From: Spartobacteria bacterium UBA695
Lineage (GTDB): Bacteria > Verrucomicrobiota > Verrucomicrobiia > Chthoniobacterales > Chthoniobacteraceae
Length of the DNA: 64,000 nt
Assembly: GCA_002298145.1 (NCBI GenBank)
Contig: DBMP01000007.1
Location: 18,594-82,593 of the forward strand
Direction: 5' to 3'
Shown: positions 10,644 through 18,989 of the stretch, piece by piece
How the letters are laid out: each line of letters starts with the position of its first letter
Position numbering within the stretch: the stretch's first letter is position 1
Translations under genes and position numbers: made by a program
Notes under the pieces: model-generated
What the model was told of the DNA's origin: nothing
Database searches by the model: none
What the model saw: the letters and a program-made list of their open reading frames with translations, nothing else

Positions 10644-10801
10644 CTCAAGCGGCCCCAAGCTCCGCGGCAAACCAAAGCGCACGCCCTCATTCAAAGCGTG
10701 CGGCCTCGTTGTGAAACGGCGTTTCGCCACGACTCCCCGTCCGTCCCTCGGGGGCTCATGGAACCCCGGGGGCGCTATGGGAAGCAAAAAACCGGCGAAA
10801 T
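10644..10801. other. Convergent intergenic region, possible weak infC terminator
   Basis: No gene seen. On the minus strand the hairpin CGCACGC/GCGTGCG (loop about 11 bases) is followed by a T-rich CTTTGGTTT. This could end infC transcription, but it is weak. Confidence 0.3.
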
Positions 10802-11395
10802 CTATTCCTCGTCGGGAAGCTCGGAATCGTCCTCCAGGTCCTCCACGTCCTGCTCGGCCACGGAGTACTTGCGCTTGCGCTTGGCGGCGGGCAGCGGGGA
10901 GAGCGTCATGTTGATGCTCTTGCCGACCTGCTTGGCGGGCATTTCGACGACGGCCATTCCGGCCAGGTCTTCCCGAACGCGCCGCATCACGGCTTCGCCC
11001 AAGTCTTTGTGCGCCATTTCGCGCCCGCGGAACTGGAGCTGGATTTTGAGTTTGTTGCCCTTATCAAGGAACTGCTCGCCCCGGCGAATCTTCGTCACAT
11101 AGTCATGCTCGTCGATGTTGACCCGGAATTTCAGTTCTTTGAGGCGGCTGGCGCTTTGCTTCTTGTCCTTCTCCTGCTTCGCCAGTTCGTAGCGAAACTT
11201 TCCGAAGTCCACAATGCGACAGACGGGGGGATTTGCGTTGGGTGCGACTTCCACAAGGTCGAGACCCAAATGTTGCGCGCGCCGAAGCGCGTCTTGCAGC
11301 TTTATCACGCCAAGCTGCTCATTAGTGGATGCGACGATCACCCGCACTTCTTTCGCGCGGATGCGTCCGTTGACTCGGATCTGCTGGATTTGAAT
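10802..11395 (-). CDS. infC: Translation initiation factor IF-3, predicted AUU start
   Basis: A 197-residue IF-3, which binds the 30S subunit and proofreads initiation codons. The conserved N-terminal IRVNGRIRAKEVRVI and C-terminal RGREMAHKDLGE motifs are present. The first canonical start (GTG, 11347) would cut off the conserved RVNGRIR segment. In frame upstream, the only start-like codon after a TAG stop that keeps it is ATT at 11393-11395, preceded by AAGGAG at 9 bases. E. coli infC also uses AUU, which makes IF-3 repress its own synthesis. rpmI and rplT do not follow here. The C-terminus is acidic (EDLEDDSELPDEE), longer than in E. coli. Confidence 0.93.
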   Translation of the reverse strand: MQIQQIRVNGRIRAKEVRVIVASTNEQLGVIKLQDALRRAQHLGLDLVEVAPNANPPVCRIVDFGKFRYELAKQEKDKKQSASRLKELKFRVNIDEHDYVTKIRRGEQFLDKGNKLKIQLQFRGREMAHKDLGEAVMRRVREDLAGMAVVEMPAKQVGKSINMTLSPLPAAKRKRKYSVAEQDVEDLEDDSELPDEE

Positions 11396-11404
11396 AACCT
11401 AATT

Positions 11405-11410
11405 CTCCTT
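11405..11410 (-). promoter_or_regulatory. Ribosome-binding site AAGGAG for the ATT start of infC
   Basis: AAGGAG on the minus strand, 9 bases before the ATT codon at 11393-11395. There is no equally good site before the internal GTG at 11347, so this site supports the non-standard start. Confidence 0.75.
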
Positions 11411-11548
11411 GGGCGCCCCCCTCGAAGCGGAAGAGGGAACCTGATTTATCTTGGGGCCGTTTTAGATGGGCTTGGGGTTTCGCCCCCCATGCTCACCGCT
11501 CCTTCTTCCCGGCGGACGAGCGGCTGACGCCTGTCGGTTTGGCTTACG

Positions 11549-11554
11549 ATTATA
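11549..11554 (-). promoter_or_regulatory. Possible -10 box for infC
   Basis: A perfect TATAAT on the minus strand, about 150 bases upstream of the infC start. No good -35 lies 16-18 bases further up, so the call rests on one box only. If used, infC has a leader of about 145 bases. Confidence 0.35.
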
Positions 11555-11630
11555 TCGCACGCCAACCTGTGCATGTAGGCGACTTTATGGACGGGAGCAA
11601 GGTGAAAAAGAGAAGAATGGCCCGTTCGGC

Positions 11631-11664
11631 AAAAAAAGGGCGCTTTCCATGCCGGAAAGCGCCC
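11631..11664 (-). terminator. Rho-independent terminator of the aldolase gene
   Basis: Perfect 11-bp stem GGGCGCTTTCC/GGAAAGCGCCC with a 5-base loop, followed on the minus strand by seven Ts. It lies 38 bases beyond the fba stop codon. Confidence 0.9.
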
Positions 11665-11702
11665 AAATTGGAGAAATTTACCGTCGTTTCTCGAAACCGG
11701 AA

Positions 11703-12668
11703 CTATTTGCTCAATGCGGCGCGCAGGGAGCTAAGCTGACCGGCGCTGCCAAGTTTGCCGTTCTTGTGGGCGATGAACTTGGCGTATTCGTCGATGAAAA
11801 TCTTGCCCGGAGGACGGAAGTCGAACTGAGCGGGATTATCGCGGAAGTATTCGCGGTGAACGCGGGTCCAGACGAGGCGGCCATCGGTGTCGATGTTGAT
11901 CTTGGTGACGCCGAGCTTGGCGGCCGGGAGGTATTCGTCTTCGTTGACGCCGCAGGAATCCTGGATTTTGCCGCCCGCGGCGTTGATCCGGCGGACTTCG
12001 TCCTGAGGAACGCTGCTGGAGCCGTGCATGACGATCGGGATGGGAGGCAGACCGGCGGCGGCGACCTTCTCGGCGATTTCTTTGATGACCTCGAAGTGGA
12101 GGCTCTGCTGGCCCTTGAACTTGAAGGCGCCGTGGCTGGTGCCGATGGCGGCGGCGAGCGAGTCACACCCGGTGCGCTGGATGAATTCGACGGCCTGGTT
12201 CGGGTCGGTGAGGCAGGCGTTGCCTTCGTCGACGACGACGTCTTCTTCGACGCCGCCGAGCTGGCCGAGTTCGGCCTCGACGGTGAGGCCCTTGGCGTGG
12301 GCGCGGTCAACGACGCGTTTGACGATGGCCACGTTCTCATCGAAAGCGTGGTGGGAGGCGTCGATCATGACGGAGCTGTAGAACCCGGAGTCGATGCAGT
12401 CGTAGCAGGTCTCCTCGTCGCCGTGGTCGAGATGCACGGCGTAGATGGCTTCCGGGTAGATTTCGTCGGCGGCACGGATGATGCCTTCGAGGAACCGCTT
12501 GTCGGTGTAGTTACGGGCACCCTTGGAAAGCTGGATGATAAACGGGGCCTGGCTGTCGATACAGCCACGGAAGAGGCCGGCCGTCTGCTCAAGGTTGTTG
12601 ATGTTGTACGCGCCGACGGCGTATTTGCCGTAGGCGTGTTTGGCGAGTTGGGCAGTGGTGACGATCAT
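11703..12668 (-). CDS. fba: Fructose-bisphosphate aldolase, class II
   Basis: A 321-residue zinc-dependent aldolase that interconverts fructose 1,6-bisphosphate with dihydroxyacetone phosphate and glyceraldehyde 3-phosphate. Visible signatures are YAVHLDHGDE (metal ligand and catalytic region), SVMIDASHHAFDEN, VEAELGQLGG, the GTSHGAFKF metal/phosphate site and MHGSSSVPQDEV. It is a monocistronic gene with a strong terminator just downstream. Confidence 0.95.
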   Translation of the reverse strand: MIVTTAQLAKHAYGKYAVGAYNINNLEQTAGLFRGCIDSQAPFIIQLSKGARNYTDKRFLEGIIRAADEIYPEAIYAVHLDHGDEETCYDCIDSGFYSSVMIDASHHAFDENVAIVKRVVDRAHAKGLTVEAELGQLGGVEEDVVVDEGNACLTDPNQAVEFIQRTGCDSLAAAIGTSHGAFKFKGQQSLHFEVIKEIAEKVAAAGLPPIPIVMHGSSSVPQDEVRRINAAGGKIQDSCGVNEDEYLPAAKLGVTKINIDTDGRLVWTRVHREYFRDNPAQFDFRPPGKIFIDEYAKFIAHKNGKLGSAGQLSSLRAALSK

Positions 12669-12760
12669 AAATAACAGAGTATCGCGGGAGCCCTACCCGG
12701 GAGCAAGCCCGAAAACGGGGGCAGCCAGAAGGGGAGCGCTTAGGACAAAATAGGACAAAA

Positions 12761-13633
12761 TCACCACCGGGGCCCGCTCTCGCCCGTCATGGCGGGGAGG
12801 ATCAGGCCGGTGTGGCTCAGGATGTCGTTGTGCCCCGCCCCCTCGACGGGGATGAAGCGGGCGATCCCCGGGGCGAGGTCCGCCAGCTCGCGGCCCATGG
12901 CGGCGGGGATGAGGCCGTCGCGGGTGCCGGAAAGGATTTCCACCTTGGGCGGGGTGGGCCGGGTGGCGATTTCCCGAAGCCGTGCGCGGTTGTCGTAGTT
13001 ATCGGCCAGCAGGTAGCAAAGCGGCGTGCCGACGGTTCTCCGGGCCATGTCCTCCATGGAGGTAAAGGGGGCCAGCAGCACGACGCGCTCCACGGGGTGC
13101 CGGGCGGCGAACCCGAGCGCGGCCGCACATCCGAGTGAATGCCCCAGCGTCGCAAGGCGCGGCTCCAGAACGTCTTGCGCCACCCCGATCCGCCCGGCCA
13201 GGGCCGCCAGCGCGGCGTCGGCGGATTCCTGAATGGCCTTCGATGACGGATGCCCCGTGCACGCGCCATAACCGGGGTACTCCACCAGCAAAAAGGCGTC
13301 CTTGGCAGCGGGGTAGCGGTCCAGGAGGTACATCCAGTCCAGCGCCAGGCTGCCATTGCCGTTGAAGAGGACCCAGAGATGCCCCGGGGCGGTGCCGCTC
13401 GCGGGCGGGACGTAATAGCAGCGCTGCGGGCCTTGCTGGGTGGCGTAGTCCAGCGGCGAAACGCGGCTCGCTTCGCGGAATTTCTGCCGAAGCTCGATCA
13501 ACTGTTCCTGCGGATAGGGCCGGGGGTGGTAGATCATTTTGTCCTGAAAGGCAAAGATCAGGACAGGAAATACCAGCACGGGAAAAATAATAATCCGCGT
13601 CAGCGACCGGAGGAAACGCATGGAGGGGAGCAT
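12761..13633 (-). CDS. Alpha/beta hydrolase, membrane-anchored
   Basis: A 290-residue protein with an N-terminal hydrophobic segment (about residues 12-30) that should anchor it in the inner membrane. The nucleophile elbow GHSLGCAAA, an upstream oxyanion-type region and late GTRDGLIP and GAGHND motifs give the expected Ser-Asp-His triad. The NGNGSLALDWMYLLDRYP stretch resembles BAAT/Bem46-like hydrolases. Substrate unknown. An internal ATG 12 bases further in (13621) is an alternative start. Confidence 0.8.
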   Translation of the reverse strand: MLPSMRFLRSLTRIIIFPVLVFPVLIFAFQDKMIYHPRPYPQEQLIELRQKFREASRVSPLDYATQQGPQRCYYVPPASGTAPGHLWVLFNGNGSLALDWMYLLDRYPAAKDAFLLVEYPGYGACTGHPSSKAIQESADAALAALAGRIGVAQDVLEPRLATLGHSLGCAAALGFAARHPVERVVLLAPFTSMEDMARRTVGTPLCYLLADNYDNRARLREIATRPTPPKVEILSGTRDGLIPAAMGRELADLAPGIARFIPVEGAGHNDILSHTGLILPAMTGESGPRW

Positions 13634-13699
13634 AGCGAGGCGTATTGCGCCCGCAACCGGTATTTGTAAGGAAGTGGTCAGGAAAAAGGGGAGATTCTA

Positions 13700-13731
13700 T
13701 TCTCACGCAAAGCCGCAAAGGCGCAAAGAAG
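13700..13731. repeat. Half copy (left arm) of the CACGCAAAG palindromic repeat
   Basis: TTCTCACGCAAAGCCGCAAA followed by GGCGCAAAG, the left arm of the repeat found complete at 47423-47500 and 48201-48276. The matching right arm is absent here. It lies between two minus-strand genes. Confidence 0.75.
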
Positions 13732-13773
13732 ACGCGCTGGTGGCGGGCTTCCTACGGCAGGCAGGATCATCCA

Positions 13774-16125
13774 TCATTTTCCCCATTTCCCGTGGAACGC
13801 CAACAGCCGCAGCCCGTTCAGGCAGACCAGCACCGTACTCCCCTCGTGCCCCACGACGCCGAAAGGCAACGGCAGCGCGAACCCGAGCGCGGAGATGACC
13901 AGCGCGACGATCACCGTCATCGCAAAGGCCAGGTTTTGCCAGATGACCCGCCGGGCCTGGCGCGCGATGGAAATGGCAAAGGCCACGTTGCGCAGGTTGT
14001 CGCTCATGAGCACCAGATCCGCCGTCTCCATGGCCACATCCGTCCCGGCGGCCCCCATGGCCACACCGACATCGGCCAGCGCGAGGGCCGGGGCGTCGTT
14101 GATGCCGTCGCCAACCATCGCCACGGGACCGATCTCCTTTAAGCCCTTGAGCACGCGCACCTTCCCCTCGGGCAGCAGCTCGGCGTGCACCTCGTCCACG
14201 CCCGCCTGCGCGCCGATGGCGGCGGCCACCCGGGCGTTGTCCCCGGTGAGCATCACAATTTTTTTCACGCCCAGCTCCCGGAGCCGCTCCACCACCTCCC
14301 GCGCCTCCTCGCGCAGCACGTCGGCAACGGCCAAGACCCCGAGCACCCGCAGGACCCGGGCCGGGGCCGCGTTGTCCCGCCCCAGTTCGCCCACCAGCAC
14401 ACACGTTTTGCCCTCGGCCTGGAGCGCCTCAATCCCGCGTGCAGTCTCCGGGTCCAGCGCCGCCCCGAGCGACTCGAAGTAGCGCGGGCTGCCGACGCCG
14501 ATGCACCGCTCCCCCACGCGCCCGCTCGCTCCCTGCCCCGAGACCGACTGGAACCCCGCGCACGGCGGCGGCTCCAGCCCGCGCGCTTGCGCCTCCTCCA
14601 CCAGCGCCCGGGCTAGCGGATGCTCGCTTTTTGCCTCGATGGCCGAGGCCAGCCGGAGCAGTTCCAGCGCCTCGGGCCGGGCCCCGCCGAGCGCCTGGCG
14701 TTCTCCGAAAATGAGAGCGTCCGTCACGCGCGGACGGCCTTCGGTGAGCGTCCCGGTCTTGTCAAAGGCCACCACCTTTACCCCGGCGGTCCGTTCCAGA
14801 TGCGCGCCGCCTTTAAAGAGGACGCCACGCCGGGCCGCGCCGCCAATTGCCGAGAGAATGGAGGCGGGGGTGCTGAGGATCAGCGCGCAAGGCGAGGCGA
14901 CCACCATGACGGTCATGGCGCGGTAAAAAACATCAGCAAACGGCCGGTCCTCCAGCCATTGCGGAAAAACGTGGGGCAAAACCGACGGCCCGAAAATCAA
15001 GAGCAGCGTAAAGCCGATGACCCCGCAGGCGTACCATTGCTCAGCCCGGTCGAGGAAGCGCTGCGTCTGCGCCTTTTCGCTCTGGGCCTCCTCCACCATG
15101 CGCACCAGCTTCTCGATGGTCGAGTCCTTCGCCTGCCGGGTGACACGGATCTCCAAGCCGCCGCTCTGGTTGAGCGTCCCGGCGAAAACCGGATCGCCTG
15201 CCTGCTTGAGCACCGGAATCGATTCGCCTGTCACGGAAGCCTCGTTGATGGCGCTGGAGCCCTCAACGATCTCGCTATCGAGCGGGATGGCCTCCCCCGG
15301 GCGCACCAGCACGATGTCCCCCACGGAGAGTTCCCCGACCGGCAGGAGCACGTTTTTTTCCCCGCGCCGGGCGAGCGCTTTTTCCGGCCGCAGCTTCATG
15401 AGCGAGCGGATCGCCTTGCGCGTCCGGTCGATGGCAAAGGATTGCAGCACGTTGGAGAGCGAAAACAAAAAGAGCAGCACGGCCCCCTCCAGCGGCGCGC
15501 CGACGTAGGCCGCGCCAAGGGCCGCGAGCACCATGAGCAGGTCCACATCGATCGTCCACTGCCGCAACGACTGGATGCTGGCCCGAACGCCCGGGTACCC
15601 GCCGCAGCCATACGCCCCGGCGAATAGCACATTGGATAACACCGACCCGCGCCCCGCCATCCAGCCCCCCACGGCGAGGCCGAGGCAAAGCGCCGTCAAC
15701 GCGACGGCCACCAGCTCCGCACGGGTAAAGCGCGCCTCCTCACCGGCCTTCCACGGCGTCACGGGCGCACCGATGCCGTGGATTTTCCGCACCACCTCCT
15801 CGGGCGAGAGGACGGCCTCGTTGTAGGTGACGTTCATCACCCCGCCGATGAAGGTCGCCGTCGCGCGCCGCACACCGGGGATCGCCTCCGCCTTCCGCTC
15901 GAAGCGCATGGCCGTGGCCTCGCTGGCGCGGCCATGGAGGCGAAGGAGGTATTTTTCAAAATGATCGCCGCCCTCGGGCTCGATGCGGCTGGCCACCTGT
16001 CGGGCCGCCTCGCCGGAGACCACCTCGGGGTTGTACGCGACGGTCACTGCGCGCCTTCGCGCCTCGCGAGTCACGTCCACATCTCCGGAGGGCCCCTCCG
16101 GCCCCAGGGTGGAATCCGCGTTCAT
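13774..16125 (-). CDS. Heavy-metal P-type ATPase, P1B-4-like (SPC/HEGST motifs)
   Basis: A 783-residue inner-membrane metal exporter. The P-type core is intact: TGES, the phosphorylation site DKTGTLTEG, SEHPLA in the nucleotide domain and GDGINDAPAL. The transmembrane metal site reads SPC (VASPCALI) instead of the CPC of copper or zinc pumps, and the last helix carries HEGST. This SPC plus HEG(G/S)T combination is typical of the P1B-4 group that exports Co2+ or Fe2+. The N-terminal region contains HMA-like sequence without CxxC. Start 16125 is chosen because GGAG lies 7 bases upstream. Confidence 0.88.
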   Translation of the reverse strand: MNADSTLGPEGPSGDVDVTREARRRAVTVAYNPEVVSGEAARQVASRIEPEGGDHFEKYLLRLHGRASEATAMRFERKAEAIPGVRRATATFIGGVMNVTYNEAVLSPEEVVRKIHGIGAPVTPWKAGEEARFTRAELVAVALTALCLGLAVGGWMAGRGSVLSNVLFAGAYGCGGYPGVRASIQSLRQWTIDVDLLMVLAALGAAYVGAPLEGAVLLFLFSLSNVLQSFAIDRTRKAIRSLMKLRPEKALARRGEKNVLLPVGELSVGDIVLVRPGEAIPLDSEIVEGSSAINEASVTGESIPVLKQAGDPVFAGTLNQSGGLEIRVTRQAKDSTIEKLVRMVEEAQSEKAQTQRFLDRAEQWYACGVIGFTLLLIFGPSVLPHVFPQWLEDRPFADVFYRAMTVMVVASPCALILSTPASILSAIGGAARRGVLFKGGAHLERTAGVKVVAFDKTGTLTEGRPRVTDALIFGERQALGGARPEALELLRLASAIEAKSEHPLARALVEEAQARGLEPPPCAGFQSVSGQGASGRVGERCIGVGSPRYFESLGAALDPETARGIEALQAEGKTCVLVGELGRDNAAPARVLRVLGVLAVADVLREEAREVVERLRELGVKKIVMLTGDNARVAAAIGAQAGVDEVHAELLPEGKVRVLKGLKEIGPVAMVGDGINDAPALALADVGVAMGAAGTDVAMETADLVLMSDNLRNVAFAISIARQARRVIWQNLAFAMTVIVALVISALGFALPLPFGVVGHEGSTVLVCLNGLRLLAFHGKWGK

Positions 16126-16256
16126 ATCCGGGCTCCACTTTACGCGCGAGGGCCCCTGCGGAATAACAAAAAAGTGCGCGGCAACCCGGATTTTGCATTG
16201 AGCCTTTTCCCCGGAAGAGCGACAAATCTCCAAGAACCCCCCACCCCCCCGTTCGC

Positions 16257-16730
16257 ATGATGCTGAGCTGTGTCCCCAAGTCCGTATTCAATTGGGATTA
16301 TCGTATCGAGGGGGCGCGTTCGGGGCCCGCGGAGCTATCCATCAATTTCTTCACCGAAGCGGGCGGCATCGGCCTCGGGCCAGAGCATTTCGACATCCGT
16401 AAACAAGGTTGGCTAAGCGGCCGCTGGACGCTGGAGGCCGAGCGCGAGCCATGCAGCGAGGCCAACAAGCCCAACCCGCTCGTGCGCCGTTTTGTGCTGA
16501 CGACGCCGGAGGGGGATTACACGCTGCGGGCCCAGAACCTCTTCACCCGCGCCTTTTCGATCTACCACGGCGAGCGCGAGGTGGGGACCATCCAGCCCTC
16601 GGGACTGCTCGCCCGACGCGCCTCCATCAACTGCCTGCCCTCCATCCCCGAGCGCACGCAGCTCTTCGCCTTCTGGCTCGTCGTGCTGACCTGGCGGCGC
16701 AGCGCCAACGCCAGCAACGGGGCACCCTAA
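16257..16730 (+). CDS. Hypothetical protein
   Basis: 157 residues, no recognised domain. The body is a run of beta-strand-like segments (WDYRIEG, LSINFFTEAG, DYTLRAQNLFTRAFSIYHG), which loosely recalls tubby/LURP-like folds, and the end is hydrophobic (LFAFWLVVLTW) and could be a membrane anchor. It is divergent from the metal ATPase gene. Codon use is like its neighbours, so it is probably real. Confidence 0.6.
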   Translation: MMLSCVPKSVFNWDYRIEGARSGPAELSINFFTEAGGIGLGPEHFDIRKQGWLSGRWTLEAEREPCSEANKPNPLVRRFVLTTPEGDYTLRAQNLFTRAFSIYHGEREVGTIQPSGLLARRASINCLPSIPERTQLFAFWLVVLTWRRSANASNGAP

Positions 16731-16752
16731 AAAAAGAGGGTCATAGAGAAAA

Positions 16753-16773
16753 ACCCGGCAATCTTTGCCGGGT
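16753..16773 (-). terminator. Hairpin with T tract on the minus strand
   Basis: Perfect 9-bp stem ACCCGGCAA/TTGCCGGGT with a 3-base loop. The T-run (TTTTCTC) follows on the minus strand, so it reads as a minus terminator, though no minus-strand gene lies just upstream. On the plus strand it lies 22 bases after the preceding stop and may act as a roadblock or leader hairpin. Confidence 0.45.
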
Positions 16774-16795
16774 CGGCAAACGATTCCCATATAGG

Positions 16796-17263
16796 ATGAA
16801 TACCGTTGTCGTTGCCGCGAATCTGGGCTGCTTGAAAGCGTTTCGAGTGGCGGAAACACCCACCCGAGGGCGCAAGCTGGAACTAATCGACGATGTGGAG
16901 TTCCCGGAGGCGCACACCCGGGTCCATGATAAATTTACCGACTCGGCCGGGCGCTTCAAGGCCAACGCCGGGATGGGCGCCATGGGGCCCGTCACCGCGA
17001 TGGCGCGAAGCGAGGCCCTGCACGCCGAGCATGAGCAACAAAAGCGCTTGATCAAACTGGTGGCCGACCGAATCGAAACCGTCCTCCAGCAGGAGAAACC
17101 GGAAGCCTGGAGCTTTGCCGCCTCCTCGGAGATCCACCAAGCGATCCTGAAGGAATTACCCAAAGACCTCCGCTACCGGGCGCTGCTGCGGGTGCACTCG
17201 GACCTGACCAAAATCCCCGGCAACGAGCTGCTCGCTTACTTCAAACCGGCCTGGGCGGCCTGA
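16796..17263 (+). CDS. Host attachment protein-like (Host_attach family)
   Basis: A 155-residue protein starting MNTVVVAANLGCLKAFRV. Pattern and length resemble the bacterial family named for an Agrobacterium protein required for attachment to host cells, with a conserved ASSEIHQAILKELPKDLR stretch in the C-terminal half. In free-living bacteria the role is unknown and the name is probably misleading. Its start follows a hairpin. Confidence 0.65.
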   Translation: MNTVVVAANLGCLKAFRVAETPTRGRKLELIDDVEFPEAHTRVHDKFTDSAGRFKANAGMGAMGPVTAMARSEALHAEHEQQKRLIKLVADRIETVLQQEKPEAWSFAASSEIHQAILKELPKDLRYRALLRVHSDLTKIPGNELLAYFKPAWAA

Positions 17264-17386
17264 CCCGCCCACCCGGGGGCGCAAAGACGGGGTTTCCGAC
17301 CTCCTCGCTTCCCGGCCTTTGCGCTCGAAGTGTCCTGCGTAGTGTCCTGAAGAGGCACGGGGAAAAAATCTCCGCGGCTCCCTCCT
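17264..17386. other. Convergent intergenic spacer with GC-rich imperfect palindrome
   Basis: About 120 bases between convergent genes. GGGGGCGCAAAG (17275-17286) and CTTTGCGCTC (17319-17328) form an imperfect palindrome resembling the CACGCAAAG repeat family. It may serve as a terminator for either strand, but there is no T tract. Confidence 0.4.
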
Positions 17387-18931
17387 CTACTCCGCCGCAG
17401 GGATTTCGATGCGGGGAAAGAGCGGCGTGGGAGCGCCCAGAACGTGTCCGTCGGCCAGCGGCGTCGCCACATCAGCAAGCGTCAAACCGGCGGGAATATT
17501 GAGCTGAGCCGCCATACCCGCGGCGGCTTCCGGCAGCACCGGGGAAATCAGGATCGAGAGAACCCGCAACGCTTCGGCCAGGTTGTAGAGCACGGCGTCG
17601 AGCTGATCGGCCTGGGCCGGGTCCTTCGCCAGCTTCCACGGGGCCTGGGTCTCGATGTAGGCGTTGCACTTCGCGGCAAGGCCAAAGGCGGCTTCGAGCG
17701 CGGCGTGCGTGAGGTACCCGTCCATCTTGGCCGTGTAGAGCTCCACGACGGCCTTGATTTCCGCAAGCCACTCGGCGTTATCGGCGGGCTTCTTCACCAC
17801 GCTCGCACGGTAGCGCTTGGCCATGTTCAAGGTCCGGTTGAGCAGATTGCCCAGGTCGTTGGCGAGGTCCGTATTGTAACGGATCACCAAGCGATCCTCG
17901 GAAAATTCCATGTCCTGCCCCGTGGCAGCCTCGCGCATCAGGTAGTATCGAAGCGCACCCGGTCCGTACTTCTCGGAGAGGATCGCAGGGTCGACAATAT
18001 TGCCGAGGCTCTTGCTCATCTTGGCACCGCCGATGTTGATATAGCCGTGGACCAGGAGCGGCGGGATTTCCGCGTCGGTGAACCCGGCGGCGTGCAAAAT
18101 GATGGGCCAGTAGACGCCGTGGGCGGGGACGAGGATGTCCTTGCCGATGACGTGAAGGGCGGGCCAGCGGCTGTCAAACTCGGCGTTGTGCGGCTCCGCG
18201 CCGTTCCAGTAACCGCCGAAGCTGATGTAGTTGACCAGCGCGTCGAACCAAACGTAGGTGACGTAGCCGGGGTCGAACGGCAGCTCGATGCCCCATTCCA
18301 GGCGGGCCTTGGGCCGGGAGATGCAGAGATCGCCCGAGAGGCGTTCGACAGCATTGCGCAGCTCGGCCTGGCGGAAGGCGGGCGTGACGTACCCCGGGTG
18401 GGCGTCGATGTAGGAGAGCAGCCAGTCGCGATGCTTGGCGAGGCGGAAATAGTAGTTCTCCTCGGTGATTTCGACGACCTCGCCCCACTCGGGGCCGAAT
18501 TCGCCGTCCTCACCGCGCTCCTTGTCGGTCAGGAACTGCTCCTGCCGCACGCTGTAGAAGCCGGAGTAGCTGGCCTTGTAGATTTCGCCCGCGTCGTAAA
18601 GGCTTTGGAGGATTTTCCGCACGACATCCTTATGAAGCGGCTCGGTGGTGGCGGCCCAGGCGTCGTGGCTCAGGCCGAGCTTAGTCCAAAGGGCGATAAA
18701 TTTCTCGGTGACTCCGGCCGCGAATTCCGCCGGGGCGAGCCCTTGTTTTTCCGCGCTCTGCTGCACCTTCTGCCCGTGCTGATCCACGCCCGTGAGGAAA
18801 AAGACCTCCTCACCCTTCATTCGGTGATAGCGCGCGATCACGTCAGAAAGGATCTTCTCATACGCGTGGCCGATGTGCGGCGCCGCGTTGGTATAATCGA
18901 TGGCGGTGGTAATGAAAAACGTCTTTGCCAT
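17387..18931 (-). CDS. metG: Methionyl-tRNA synthetase
   Basis: A 514-residue class I synthetase that charges tRNA-Met. It has the HIGH motif (APHIGHAYEK) near the N-terminus and KMSKSLGN in the catalytic core, followed by a short anticodon-binding domain. Where related enzymes carry a zinc-knuckle (CPxCG), this one reads FGPEWGE, so it appears to be a zinc-free form. The C-terminal tRNA-binding EMAP domain is absent. Start 18931 (MAKTFFITTA) is chosen by family similarity. Confidence 0.95.
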   Translation of the reverse strand: MAKTFFITTAIDYTNAAPHIGHAYEKILSDVIARYHRMKGEEVFFLTGVDQHGQKVQQSAEKQGLAPAEFAAGVTEKFIALWTKLGLSHDAWAATTEPLHKDVVRKILQSLYDAGEIYKASYSGFYSVRQEQFLTDKERGEDGEFGPEWGEVVEITEENYYFRLAKHRDWLLSYIDAHPGYVTPAFRQAELRNAVERLSGDLCISRPKARLEWGIELPFDPGYVTYVWFDALVNYISFGGYWNGAEPHNAEFDSRWPALHVIGKDILVPAHGVYWPIILHAAGFTDAEIPPLLVHGYINIGGAKMSKSLGNIVDPAILSEKYGPGALRYYLMREAATGQDMEFSEDRLVIRYNTDLANDLGNLLNRTLNMAKRYRASVVKKPADNAEWLAEIKAVVELYTAKMDGYLTHAALEAAFGLAAKCNAYIETQAPWKLAKDPAQADQLDAVLYNLAEALRVLSILISPVLPEAAAGMAAQLNIPAGLTLADVATPLADGHVLGAPTPLFPRIEIPAAE

Positions 18932-18989
18932 AAGGAGAACGCTCAGAATGAGCCCAAGCGCACCGGAAGGCAAGCCTGCTAACAGGCCG

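Noticed and set aside
11539..11739. 66-residue ORF on the plus strand upstream of fba terminator
   Set aside because: It runs through the infC promoter, the fba terminator and the fba 3' end, so it is not credible as a gene.
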